Assembly (NCBI GenBank): GCA_900770205.1
Contig: CAAGJV010000126.1
Location: forward strand, 1-29,268
Source: Desulfovibrionaceae bacterium
Lineage (GTDB): Bacteria; Desulfobacterota; Desulfovibrionia; Desulfovibrionales; Desulfovibrionaceae
Direction of reading: 5' to 3'
Length of the DNA stretch: 29,268 nucleotides
The notes beneath the pieces are model-generated. The model had not been told where the DNA came from. It was given only the letters and a program-made list of their open reading frames with translations, and ran no database searches. Positions within the stretch are counted from its first letter, which is position 1; every line of letters begins with the position of its first letter. This document shows, one piece after another, positions 22,829 to 29,268 of this stretch. The position numbers and the translations under genes are program-made.

Positions 22829-24391
22829 ATGGGCGACATTACTTTCTACGCCTTTGTGCTGATCAGCCTCGCTGCCGGCGCAATCATGGGCGTTTTCATA
22901 CATCGCAATATGACCAATAAACGCATCGGCGAGGCAAACGATCTTGCCCAGCGTATCGTAGAAGAAGCCAGAAAAGAGGCTCAGGCACAAAAAAAGGAAA
23001 TACTTCTGCAGGGGCAGAACGAAGTTTTCAGTCAGAAGCATGCTTTTGAACTGGAATGCAAGGACCAGGAGAGAGCGCTCAAGAACAGGGAAAAGAAACT
23101 CCAGGATATCAGTGATAGAATGGAAGAAAAAATGGAGCGCATCACCCAGAAAGAACATGATATTCTCTCCCAGGAAAAGGAGCAGACCCAGAGGGAACGC
23201 ATTCTGGCAGAAAAGGAAAAGCTGGCGGAGGAAAAACTCAACGAACAGGAACGGCGCCTGCAGGAAGTGTCCGGCTTAACGGCCGAAGAAGCGAAAACAC
23301 GCCTCTTCGAAGAAATAGAGTCACGCACAAGGCACGAAGCAGCCAAGATGATGCGCGTCATCGAAACGGAAGCCCGTGAAACAGCCGACAGGAAGGCCAA
23401 GGAAATTCTTGCCTGCGCTATACAGAGATATGCTGGAGACTATGTCAGCGAACAGACAGTGACGGCTGTCACTCTGCCCAGCGAAGATATGAAAGGCCGT
23501 ATCATCGGCCGGGAAGGCCGCAACATCAGGGCGCTTGAAGCGGCAACCGGCGTTGATCTCATCATCGACGACACCCCGGAAACCGTCATTCTCTCCGCCT
23601 ACAGCCCTATTCGCCGCCAGGTAGCCCGCATGGCTCTTGAACGACTTATCCAGGACGGAAGAATCCACCCCGCCCGCATTGAAGATATCGTCCATAAATG
23701 CGAGCAGGAACTGGAAGTTCAGATCCGTGAAGTGGGCGAACAAGCCACCTTCGATGCCGGAGTCCATGGCATCAGCCCCGACATCATCCGTTTGCTCGGC
23801 CAGCTGAAATACCGCACCAGCTTTACTCAGAATGTTCTTCAACATTCCCTTGAGGTCTCTGCACTCTGTGGAATGATGGCCGCCGAACTGGGCATGGATG
23901 TCAAGAGAGCCAAGAGAGCCGGCCTCCTTCACGACATTGGCAAAGCCGTTGATCACGAGGTGGAAGGATCTCATGCGCTCATCGGCGCAGACATCGCCAA
24001 AAAATACGGAGAAGGAAAGGATATCGTGCATGCTATTGCTGCGCACCATGAAGATATCCACCCGGAAACAGCGCTTGCCGTTCTCGTGCAGGCAGCGGAT
24101 TCCCTGTCCGGCGCAAGACCCGGAGCCCGCAAGGAATTGCTGGAAAATTATGTAAAGCGCCTTGAAGACCTCGAAAGCATTGCCGATTCCTTTGAAGGCG
24201 TTGCCAAATCCTATGCTATTCAGGCAGGGCGCGAGCTTCGTGTCATTGTTAATTCCGATAATGTGGATGATGACAGCACCTACCTGCTTTGCAAGGATAT
24301 TTCCTCAAAAATCGAGGAAAACCTCACCTATCCCGGCCAGATCCGCGTCACTGTCATTCGTGAACGGCGGGCCGTCGGCTTCGCCAAATAA
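22829..24391 (+). CDS. rny: Ribonuclease Y
   Basis: 520 residues, the usual family length. It is a membrane-anchored endoribonuclease that starts mRNA decay. An N-terminal membrane helix (about 4-25) is followed by a long coiled coil (about 30-200), a KH RNA-binding domain starting at M221 (MKGRIIGREGRNIRALEAAT), and an HD domain with the metal pair H368-D369 in LLHDIGKAVDHEVEGSHA. The start at 22829 is preferred over the in-frame ATG at 22793: ACAGG lies 7 nt upstream, the membrane anchor begins at once, and the 12 extra residues overlap the tail of the leader hairpin region. Confidence 0.97.
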   Translation: MGDITFYAFVLISLAAGAIMGVFIHRNMTNKRIGEANDLAQRIVEEARKEAQAQKKEILLQGQNEVFSQKHAFELECKDQERALKNREKKLQDISDRMEEKMERITQKEHDILSQEKEQTQRERILAEKEKLAEEKLNEQERRLQEVSGLTAEEAKTRLFEEIESRTRHEAAKMMRVIETEARETADRKAKEILACAIQRYAGDYVSEQTVTAVTLPSEDMKGRIIGREGRNIRALEAATGVDLIIDDTPETVILSAYSPIRRQVARMALERLIQDGRIHPARIEDIVHKCEQELEVQIREVGEQATFDAGVHGISPDIIRLLGQLKYRTSFTQNVLQHSLEVSALCGMMAAELGMDVKRAKRAGLLHDIGKAVDHEVEGSHALIGADIAKKYGEGKDIVHAIAAHHEDIHPETALAVLVQAADSLSGARPGARKELLENYVKRLEDLESIADSFEGVAKSYAIQAGRELRVIVNSDNVDDDSTYLLCKDISSKIEENLTYPGQIRVTVIRERRAVGFAK

Positions 24392-24454
24392 CCTTCATAC
24401 TTCTGTCATCATTCCAGATTATAAGCATTACTCCAACTTCAAGGATACGACTCT

Positions 24455-24856
24455 ATGTTTCAAAACCTGCCCGATTTTGCGCCTGACTTTTCCAAGGCCG
24501 GCGGACTTATTGCCGCAATAGCCCAAGACGCCTCTACAGGAGAAATTCTCATGCTGGCGTGGATGAATCAGGAAGCATGGGAAGCAACTCTTGCCACAGG
24601 AGAAGCCCACTACTGGAGCCGCAGCCGCCAAAAACTATGGCACAAGGGCGAAAGTTCTGGAAATGTGCAGGAAGTCAAGGCCATTCGCCTTGACTGCGAC
24701 TCCGATGCCGTCATCCTCGAAATCCATCAAATCGGCGATGCCGCATGCCATACCGGCAGAAAAAGCTGTTTTTATCGTCGCATCACTCCCGGCTGTTCCG
24801 ATGTGAACATCTGCAGTCCACAGATTTTTGATCCTGCAGAAGTATACAAAAAATAG
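24455..24856 (+). CDS. hisI: Phosphoribosyl-AMP cyclohydrolase
   Basis: 133 residues, the monofunctional form with no HisE fusion. It opens the adenine ring in histidine synthesis (third step). Family motifs: MLAWMNQEAW (33-42), YWSRSRQKLWHKGESSGN (53-70) and the metal sites LDCDSDA (79-85) and ACHTGRKSCFYRR (97-109) with C81, C98 and C105. AAGGA lies 10 nt before the ATG. hisG follows after 10 bp, forming a two-gene unit. A separate HisE would have to be encoded outside the window. Confidence 0.97.
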   Translation: MFQNLPDFAPDFSKAGGLIAAIAQDASTGEILMLAWMNQEAWEATLATGEAHYWSRSRQKLWHKGESSGNVQEVKAIRLDCDSDAVILEIHQIGDAACHTGRKSCFYRRITPGCSDVNICSPQIFDPAEVYKK

Positions 24857-24866
24857 AGGTTCTTAC

Positions 24867-25772
24867 ATGAAATCTCAACTCAAGCTCGGCATTCCTAAAG
24901 GCTCTCTGGAAGAAGCGACTATCGCCCTTTTCGACAAAGCCGGATGGAAAATCCATAAGCATGTGCGCAACTATTTTCCCGATATCAACGACCCTGAACT
25001 GACAGCGAGGCTCTGCCGCGTCCAGGAAATTCCCGAATACATCCAGAACGGCATTCTCGATGTCGCCCTTACCGGAAAAGACTGGCTGGAAGAAAGAGGC
25101 GTATCCTACGGCGGAAAAGAAGACAGTGATGCCCCTGTCGTTGTTATTTCAGACCTGGTTTACTCAAAAGTATCCAACAGAAAGGCCCGCTGGGTTCTTG
25201 CCGTTGCGGGAGATTCTCCGTATCAGTGTGCCGCAGATCTCAAAGGAAAGCGCATCTCTACAGAGCTTGTAGGGGTAAGCTCCCGGTATTTTAAAGAGAA
25301 AGGGGTCACTGTCCAAATCAATTACTCCTGGGGCGCCACAGAAGCCAAGGTTGTGGAAGGCCTGGCAGACGCCATTGTAGAAGTAACGGAAACGGAAACG
25401 ACCATTCGTGCGCACGGGCTGAGAGTCATCGATGAAGTCATGGCCAGCAACACCGTGCTCATTGCCAACCGTGCCGTATGGAATGACCCGGACAGCCGCC
25501 GCAAAATTGAGCAGATCGATCTTCTGCTTCAGGGGGCTCTGAGGGCAGAAAGCCTCGTATGCCTGAAGATGAATGCACCTACCGATCGGCTGGATACCAT
25601 CCTCTCTCTTCTTCCCGCCCTCAATTCTCCGACTGTCGCCTCCTTAAAAGACCCTGCCTGGGTATCTCTGGAAACCGTGGTGGATACTCACGTTGTCCGA
25701 GACCTTATTCCTCAGCTGCACGCCCTGGGAGCGGAAGGCATTTTGGAATACAGCCTGAACAAGGTTATCTAA
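24867..25772 (+). CDS. hisG: ATP phosphoribosyltransferase, long form
   Basis: 301 residues. It catalyses the first step of histidine synthesis, ATP + PRPP. The length shows the HisG-long type, which has a C-terminal regulatory domain (about 220-301) for histidine feedback inhibition and needs no HisZ. Motifs: LGIPKGSLEEAT (6-17), DVALTGKDWLEERG, the PRPP loop region near EGLADAIVEVTETETTIRAH, and IANRAVW. GAGG lies 8 nt before the ATG at 24867, which excludes the earlier in-frame ATG at 24828 inside hisI. It ends at a bidirectional terminator shared with asd. Confidence 0.97.
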   Translation: MKSQLKLGIPKGSLEEATIALFDKAGWKIHKHVRNYFPDINDPELTARLCRVQEIPEYIQNGILDVALTGKDWLEERGVSYGGKEDSDAPVVVISDLVYSKVSNRKARWVLAVAGDSPYQCAADLKGKRISTELVGVSSRYFKEKGVTVQINYSWGATEAKVVEGLADAIVEVTETETTIRAHGLRVIDEVMASNTVLIANRAVWNDPDSRRKIEQIDLLLQGALRAESLVCLKMNAPTDRLDTILSLLPALNSPTVASLKDPAWVSLETVVDTHVVRDLIPQLHALGAEGILEYSLNKVI

Positions 25773-25810
25773 CTCCCCCCTTCTCCCAAAATCGCATTAC
25801 TCTTGCTTAT

Positions 25811-25849
25811 AAAAATACCGCCGTTCTTTTGCAGGACGGCGGTATTTTT
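25811..25849. terminator. Bidirectional terminator between hisG and asd
   Basis: Arms AAAAATACCGCCGT (25811-25824) and ACGGCGGTATTTTT (25836-25849) are perfectly complementary over 14 bp with an 11-nt loop. The T run follows the stem on both strands, so it can stop hisG (plus) and asd (minus). Confidence 0.92.
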
Positions 25850-25870
25850 CATCATTATCTGATTCTACAA

Positions 25871-26911
25871 TTATAAGAACATACCGGGATTAACCACGGA
25901 AACGAGATCTCTCTTTAAAAGTTCCTCGGCAATCTGAACAGCGTTAAGAGCAGCGCCCTTGCGGACGTTATCTGCCACGACCCAGAGGTTCAGGGAGTTT
26001 TCACCGCTTTCATCTTCACGAATACGGCCGACAAAAACATCATCTTCTCCAGCGGCATTAACAGCGAGCGGATAGAGATTGGCACGAGGATTATCCACCA
26101 CCTGCACCCCTGGTGCCTGAGTGAGAAGGATACGGGCTTCAGCGGCAGTAAGCTTTTTCTCCGTTTCGATATTCACCGATTCCGAATGACCATAGAAAAC
26201 GGGAACTCTCACGCAGGTGGCCGTAACCCGGATACTGGGGTCGAGCATCTTATGCGTTTCGTTCACCATTTTCATTTCTTCCTTAGTGTAGTCATTAGGC
26301 TGGAAAACATCGATATGAGGCAGGCAGTTGAACGCAATCTGATGAGGATAGGCCTTGGGCTCTATCTCCTGCATATTGAAAAGCCGGCGTACCTGGGTTT
26401 CCAGTTCATCAATGCCTTTCTTTCCCGTGCCGCTCACAGCCTGCATGGTCGTCACGATGATGCGCTTGATTTTTGCCGCGTCATGCAGAGGTTTCAGAGC
26501 GACCAGCATCTGAATGGTAGAACAGTTGGGGTTGGCTATGATGCCGTTATGCTTTTCCAGGTCATCAGGGTTGACCTCCGGAACCACAAGAGGACAGCGA
26601 TCGTCCATACGCCAGGCGCTCGAGTTATCGACAACCACGCATCCGGAAGCAACCGCATGAGGCGCAAATTCCGTGGATACGCTTCCGCCTGCGGAAAAAA
26701 TAGCCAGGTCTATTCCTTTGAAAGAGTCCTTCGTCAGTTCTTTGACCGTAATTTCATCTTCACCGAACGGAACGCGGGTGCCTGCGGAACGGGCTGATGC
26801 AAGCGCAGTAATCGAGGCACAGGGGAAATGTCGATCAGCGAGGGTTTTCAGCATTTCACGGCCAACGGCACCAGTCGCGCCGCACACTGCAACGTTAAGG
26901 GACTTTTTCAT
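25871..26911 (-). CDS. asd: Aspartate-semialdehyde dehydrogenase
   Basis: 346 residues. It reduces aspartyl phosphate, the product of LysC, to aspartate semialdehyde. Motifs: NADP loop VAVCGATGAVGREML (6-20), FSAGGSVSTEFAP, VVDNSSAWRM, the catalytic cysteine in NPNCSTIQM, and QAVSGTGKKGIDEL. The active-site histidine lies in VPVFYGHSESVNIE. The start at 26911 has AGGAG about 10 nt upstream; the longer frame up to 27001 adds 30 unlikely residues. It stands alone, opposite in direction to the his genes on both sides. Confidence 0.97.
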   Translation of the reverse strand: MKKSLNVAVCGATGAVGREMLKTLADRHFPCASITALASARSAGTRVPFGEDEITVKELTKDSFKGIDLAIFSAGGSVSTEFAPHAVASGCVVVDNSSAWRMDDRCPLVVPEVNPDDLEKHNGIIANPNCSTIQMLVALKPLHDAAKIKRIIVTTMQAVSGTGKKGIDELETQVRRLFNMQEIEPKAYPHQIAFNCLPHIDVFQPNDYTKEEMKMVNETHKMLDPSIRVTATCVRVPVFYGHSESVNIETEKKLTAAEARILLTQAPGVQVVDNPRANLYPLAVNAAGEDDVFVGRIREDESGENSLNLWVVADNVRKGAALNAVQIAEELLKRDLVSVVNPGMFL

Positions 26912-26964
26912 AGGGCAGCATCTCCTGTTACACAACCACAGAGGGTGTAGTTTTTCATTATTGT

Positions 26965-26992
26965 AAAATAAGTCTTTGCACCCGGGCGACAA
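26965..26992 (-). promoter_or_regulatory. Candidate asd promoter
   Basis: On the minus strand TTGTCG (26992-26987) is spaced 16 nt from TATTTT (26970-26965), in an AT-rich stretch. A leader of about 47 nt would result. Confidence 0.35.
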
Positions 26993-27093
26993 AACTGTCA
27001 AGCCATGCGTTCTTTTTCTCTAATACAAATATTTTATCAGAAAAAATAAGAGGTTAATTACTTTTCTTTTTTTGAGCTGCCCCACGGAAGGCC

Positions 27094-27121
27094 TTGCGCT
27101 GTTTTACGTCTTGGTTATGAT
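27094..27121 (+). promoter_or_regulatory. Candidate promoter of the lipoprotein-hisH-hisF unit
   Basis: TTGCGC (27094-27099) lies 16 nt before TATGAT (27116-27121). The -10 box matches 5/6, the -35 only 3/6. The start would fall just before the AGGAGG site at 27130, so the leader would be short. The 229-bp gap between the asd and lipoprotein starts holds nothing else recognisable. Confidence 0.4.
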
Positions 27122-27140
27122 GCCGGTCAGGAGGCACACG

Positions 27141-27323
27141 ATGAACCCCTTTTTCCTTCCATCCATACTCTTGTCGGTGTTCCTTATCTTCCTGACAGGA
27201 TGCACCACAGCTCCATCCATTGCCGACAATGTCAAGGTCGATGGCAGCCTGACGACAGCCATCGGGGCTGGAAGCGGTCCATCCCATGCAGGCAGCCGGG
27301 CTCGAACCGGCATCAGTTTCTAA
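27141..27323 (+). CDS. Small hypothetical lipoprotein
   Basis: 60 residues. The N-terminus is a lipoprotein signal: a hydrophobic core (about 4-18) followed by the lipobox LTGC with C21 as the lipidated residue; residue +2 is Thr, so outer-membrane sorting is likely. The mature part is only 40 residues (TTAPSIADNVKVDG..., ending RTGISF), Gly/Ser/Ala-rich, with no known domain. AGGAGG lies 6 nt before the ATG at 27141, which makes translation likely and excludes the in-frame upstream codon at 27072. It is followed 28 bp later by hisH. I do not recognise its family. Confidence 0.7.
   Translation: MNPFFLPSILLSVFLIFLTGCTTAPSIADNVKVDGSLTTAIGAGSGPSHAGSRARTGISF
27295..27311 (-). other. Isolated tRNA T-arm-like hairpin
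   Basis: On the minus strand a perfect 5-bp stem GCCGG/CCGGC encloses the 7-nt loop TTCGAGC, the exact geometry and loop consensus of a tRNA T-arm. It lies in the last codons of the small lipoprotein gene. No matching anticodon or D arm, acceptor strand or CCA lies beside it, so it is not a tRNA gene. Confidence 0.55.
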
Positions 27324-27351
27324 TTCCTCAAATTTAAAACAGGTTATCCCG

Positions 27352-27987
27352 ATGCTTGCCATTCTCGATTATAAAGCAGGAAACCAGACAAGTGTTCTGA
27401 GAGCTCTGCGATCCTTAGGCATACCCGCTGAAATCACGGCTGATCCATCGGTCATCCTTGCAGCGGAAGGCATTATTTTCCCCGGTGTAGGGGCAGCCGG
27501 ACAGGCCATGAATCAACTTAATTCCAGCGGTCTGGACAAAGTCCTGCACGAAATCGTCTCCATGAATAAGCCATTGCTCGGTATCTGCCTTGGATGCCAG
27601 ATCCTTCTGGATCGCAGTGAGGAAAACAATACTGTCACGCTGGGTATCGTACCGGGGGTATGCCGCAGATTCCAGCCTGAATGGCAGGATGGGGGTTCTC
27701 CCATACGGATTCCTCATATGGGCTGGAACACTCTTTCCATTCATCAGAGTTCACCTTTGCTGGAAGGAATAGATGCAGACTCGCGTTTCTATTTCGTTCA
27801 CAGCTATTATACCGAGCCAGCTCCGGAACTCGTGATAGCAACCAGCTTTTACGGGCAGCATTTTACCTCCGTATATGGCCGCCAAGGGGTATGGGCCGTT
27901 CAGTTCCATCCTGAAAAAAGCGGGCGCCCCGGGCTGAAACTGCTGACCAACTTCTACCGTTACTGCCAGGAGCACTCCCGTGTCTGA
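27352..27987 (+). CDS. hisH: Imidazole glycerol phosphate synthase, glutaminase subunit
   Basis: 211 residues, class I glutamine amidotransferase. It releases ammonia from glutamine for HisF. Nucleophile C79 in LGICLGCQILL, and the partner His and Glu in QFHPEKSG (H186, E188), are intact. The oxyanion-strand region PGVGAAGQAM (44-53) is typical of HisH. The start at 27352 has AGG about 9 nt upstream; the longer frame from 27286 overlaps the lipoprotein gene and adds 22 unrelated residues. Its end overlaps hisF by 8 nt. Confidence 0.97.
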   Translation: MLAILDYKAGNQTSVLRALRSLGIPAEITADPSVILAAEGIIFPGVGAAGQAMNQLNSSGLDKVLHEIVSMNKPLLGICLGCQILLDRSEENNTVTLGIVPGVCRRFQPEWQDGGSPIRIPHMGWNTLSIHQSSPLLEGIDADSRFYFVHSYYTEPAPELVIATSFYGQHFTSVYGRQGVWAVQFHPEKSGRPGLKLLTNFYRYCQEHSRV

Positions 27988-28771
27988 AAAAAGCCATCTG
28001 AGCAAAAGAGTCATCCCATGCCTTGACGTTCGAAACGGACGCCTCACCAAGGGCATAAAATTTAAAGGAAATATTGATATAGGCGACCCTGTTGAAACAG
28101 CAAAACGCTATTACGAAGAAGGCGCCGATGAAATAGTTTTCTACGACATTACGGCATCCTATGAGGCACGCGGTATTTTTCTCGATGTCGTCGAGCAGGT
28201 GGCAAGCAATATTTTCATCCCCTTCTCCGTGGGCGGAGGCATCTCCTCCGTTGAAGATATGCGGGCGGTTCTTCTCGCCGGCGCTGAAAAAATATCCGTC
28301 AATTCCGCTGCCGTTAAAGATCCTCTGCTCATCAGCCGCGGCGCCGATGCCTTCGGCTCTCAAGCTATTGTCGTAGGGATGGACGTTAAATATGTCGGTG
28401 CAAACGACCGCTGCCCTTCGGGCTATGAAATCGTCATCCATGGTGGAAGAACTCCCATGGGAATAGATGCCATACGCTGGGCAAAAAAGTGTGAAGAGCT
28501 CGGCGCCGGCGAACTGTGTGTCAATTCCATCGATGCCGATGGCACATGCGATGGCTACGAACTTACCCTGACCCGCATGATCTGCGATGCGGTCACCATT
28601 CCCGTCATCGCCTCCGGCGGCGCAGGAAAACCGGAACATCTTGTCGAGGCAGTGACGGCAGGCGGAGCCTCTGCGGCTCTTGTGGCGTCGATCGTCCACT
28701 ACGGGCAGTATTCCATACCATACTTGAAAGAATGCATGGAATATTCCGGCGTCACCATAAGAAAAATATAA
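27980..28771 (+). CDS. hisF: Imidazole glycerol phosphate synthase, cyclase subunit
   Basis: 263 residues, a (beta/alpha)8 barrel. With HisH it makes imidazole glycerol phosphate and AICAR, which feeds back into purine synthesis. The start is a GTG at 27980 inside hisH, implying coupling. Motifs: RVIPCLDVRNGRLTKGIKF (10-28; catalytic Asp16), DEIVFYDITAS, FSVGGGI, and the second catalytic Asp in NSIDADGT. The phosphate loops IASGGAGKPEH and ALVASIVHYG close the barrel. The strand before the second Asp reads CVNSIDADGT rather than the commoner LTSIDRDGT, with the catalytic residues kept. Confidence 0.97.
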   Translation: MSEKSHLSKRVIPCLDVRNGRLTKGIKFKGNIDIGDPVETAKRYYEEGADEIVFYDITASYEARGIFLDVVEQVASNIFIPFSVGGGISSVEDMRAVLLAGAEKISVNSAAVKDPLLISRGADAFGSQAIVVGMDVKYVGANDRCPSGYEIVIHGGRTPMGIDAIRWAKKCEELGAGELCVNSIDADGTCDGYELTLTRMICDAVTIPVIASGGAGKPEHLVEAVTAGGASAALVASIVHYGQYSIPYLKECMEYSGVTIRKI

Positions 28772-28814
28772 CCCGCATTTCCTTCCCTTCTCCCTCCCTG
28801 CAGAACTAATGCTC

Positions 28815-28843
28815 TTGCCGGGAACGGATAAACACGTTATTTT
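28815..28843 (+). promoter_or_regulatory. Candidate thrC promoter
   Basis: TTGCCG (28815-28820) lies 17 nt before TATTTT (28838-28843), in the 107-bp gap between hisF and thrC. A leader of about 30 nt would result. Confidence 0.4.
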
Positions 28844-28878
28844 TGACGGCCAAACCGAATATATTCAGGAGTCCCAGT

Positions 28879-29268
28879 ATGTCCCAGGATTTTCCCGTGC
28901 GCCGTGCGCGTATGGAATATGTTTGCATGAACTGTGGCCATCGCCACCCGGTAGACGCTCTTCTTTATACCTGCCCCGACTGCGGCGGAGTCCTTCTCCT
29001 TGAAGACCTCGACTTCGATGAAATGAAGGAAAAAGGATCTGCCTACTGGCGCAGTCTCTTCGATTCCCGCAGAGCAACCCGAACAACGGCTCTCCGCGGT
29101 ATTTTCCGTTTCTATGAATTGATGGCGCCTGTTCTGGAAGAAGAAGACATTGTTTATCTCGGCGAAGGCGACACTCCCATTATCGAAGCATCTCCGGCAT
29201 TTGAAAAATACCTCGGAAGAGCTTTCGCGTATAAAAACGATGGGATGAGCCCCAGTGCTTCTTTTAAA
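28879..29268 (+). CDS. thrC: Threonine synthase (5' part, cut by window edge)
   Basis: 130 codons are visible. It converts O-phosphohomoserine to threonine with PLP. The N-terminus has a zinc-ribbon-like pair C17-x2-C20 and C32-x2-C35 (VCMNCG and TCPDCG). YLGEGDTPIIE (about 94-104) is the substrate region, and the visible end YKNDGMSPSASFK stops at the lysine expected to bind PLP in the SFKDRG motif of this family. AGGAG lies about 8 nt before the ATG. The remaining two thirds lie beyond the window. lysC, asd and thrC of one pathway are all within 17 kb but in separate units. Confidence 0.93.
   Translation, partial: MSQDFPVRRARMEYVCMNCGHRHPVDALLYTCPDCGGVLLLEDLDFDEMKEKGSAYWRSLFDSRRATRTTALRGIFRFYELMAPVLEEEDIVYLGEGDTPIIEASPAFEKYLGRAFAYKNDGMSPSASFK

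Noticed and set aside
22484..23158. Minus-strand open frame across the 6S RNA and the start of rny
   Set aside because: The region is explained by a structured RNA and the rny membrane anchor/coiled coil; the frame shows no family pattern.
27286..27360. Possible tRNA gene on the minus strand suggested by the T-arm-like hairpin
   Set aside because: No anticodon stem, D arm or complementary acceptor strand can be drawn upstream; only the T-arm fits.
1..29268. CRISPR arrays, insertion sequences, toxin-antitoxin or defence genes
   Set aside because: No regularly spaced repeats, transposase motifs, terminal inverted repeats or known defence domains were seen.

Overview
The window is ordinary, densely packed bacterial chromosome of moderate-to-high GC. 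Gene content and order point to a sulfate-reducing deltaproteobacterium of the Desulfovibrio type (Desulfovibrionaceae). Supporting signs are a split atp operon (only membrane-sector and assembly genes, order atpZ-atpI-atpB-atpE) directly followed by rex, a c subunit with a signal peptide, a type III glutamine synthetase, and dispersed his genes. The genus assignment is inference from layout. No phage, insertion sequence, CRISPR array, plasmid function or intact tRNA gene was seen.

Layout. 1-2634 (minus): atpZ, atpI, atpB and atpE end in a terminator; rex (cut by the left edge) follows and seems to have its own promoter overlapping that terminator. 2799-8457 (plus): an FKBP-type prolyl isomerase, glutamine synthetase III (glnN) closely followed by purD, then purE and an FMN-dependent 2-hydroxy-acid dehydrogenase-like protein with an N-terminal cysteine cluster. 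8555-13225 (plus): a TauE/SafE permease, acpS, nnr, tsaE and lysC, with two overlapping junctions, closed by a strong terminator. 13295-16177 (plus): a DUF486 membrane protein and priA. 16185-18031 (minus): a class IV aminotransferase, then an IHF/HU gene and a HIT hydrolase that form a pair. 18137-21654 (plus): an Elp3-like radical SAM protein, diverging from the HIT gene across a region with a 22-bp imperfect dyad, then topA. 21920-24391 (plus): a ZapB-like coiled-coil protein, zapA, a 6S RNA gene and rny. 24455-28771: hisI-hisG (plus), convergent asd (minus), then a small lipoprotein gene, hisH and hisF (plus). thrC starts at 28879 and runs off the right edge.

Themes: energy and redox (F0 sector plus Rex), nitrogen and purine supply (glnN, purD, purE), aspartate-family and histidine synthesis (lysC, asd, thrC, hisI/G/H/F), and core DNA/RNA and division functions (priA, topA, IHF, tsaE, rny, zapA, 6S RNA). 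I found no convincing new multi-gene system. The points most worth a second look are the 6S RNA, the Na+-type ligand set in the c subunit, the rex promoter embedded in the atp terminator, the dyad at 18064-18085, and an isolated, perfect tRNA T-arm-like hairpin inside the 3' end of the small lipoprotein gene.
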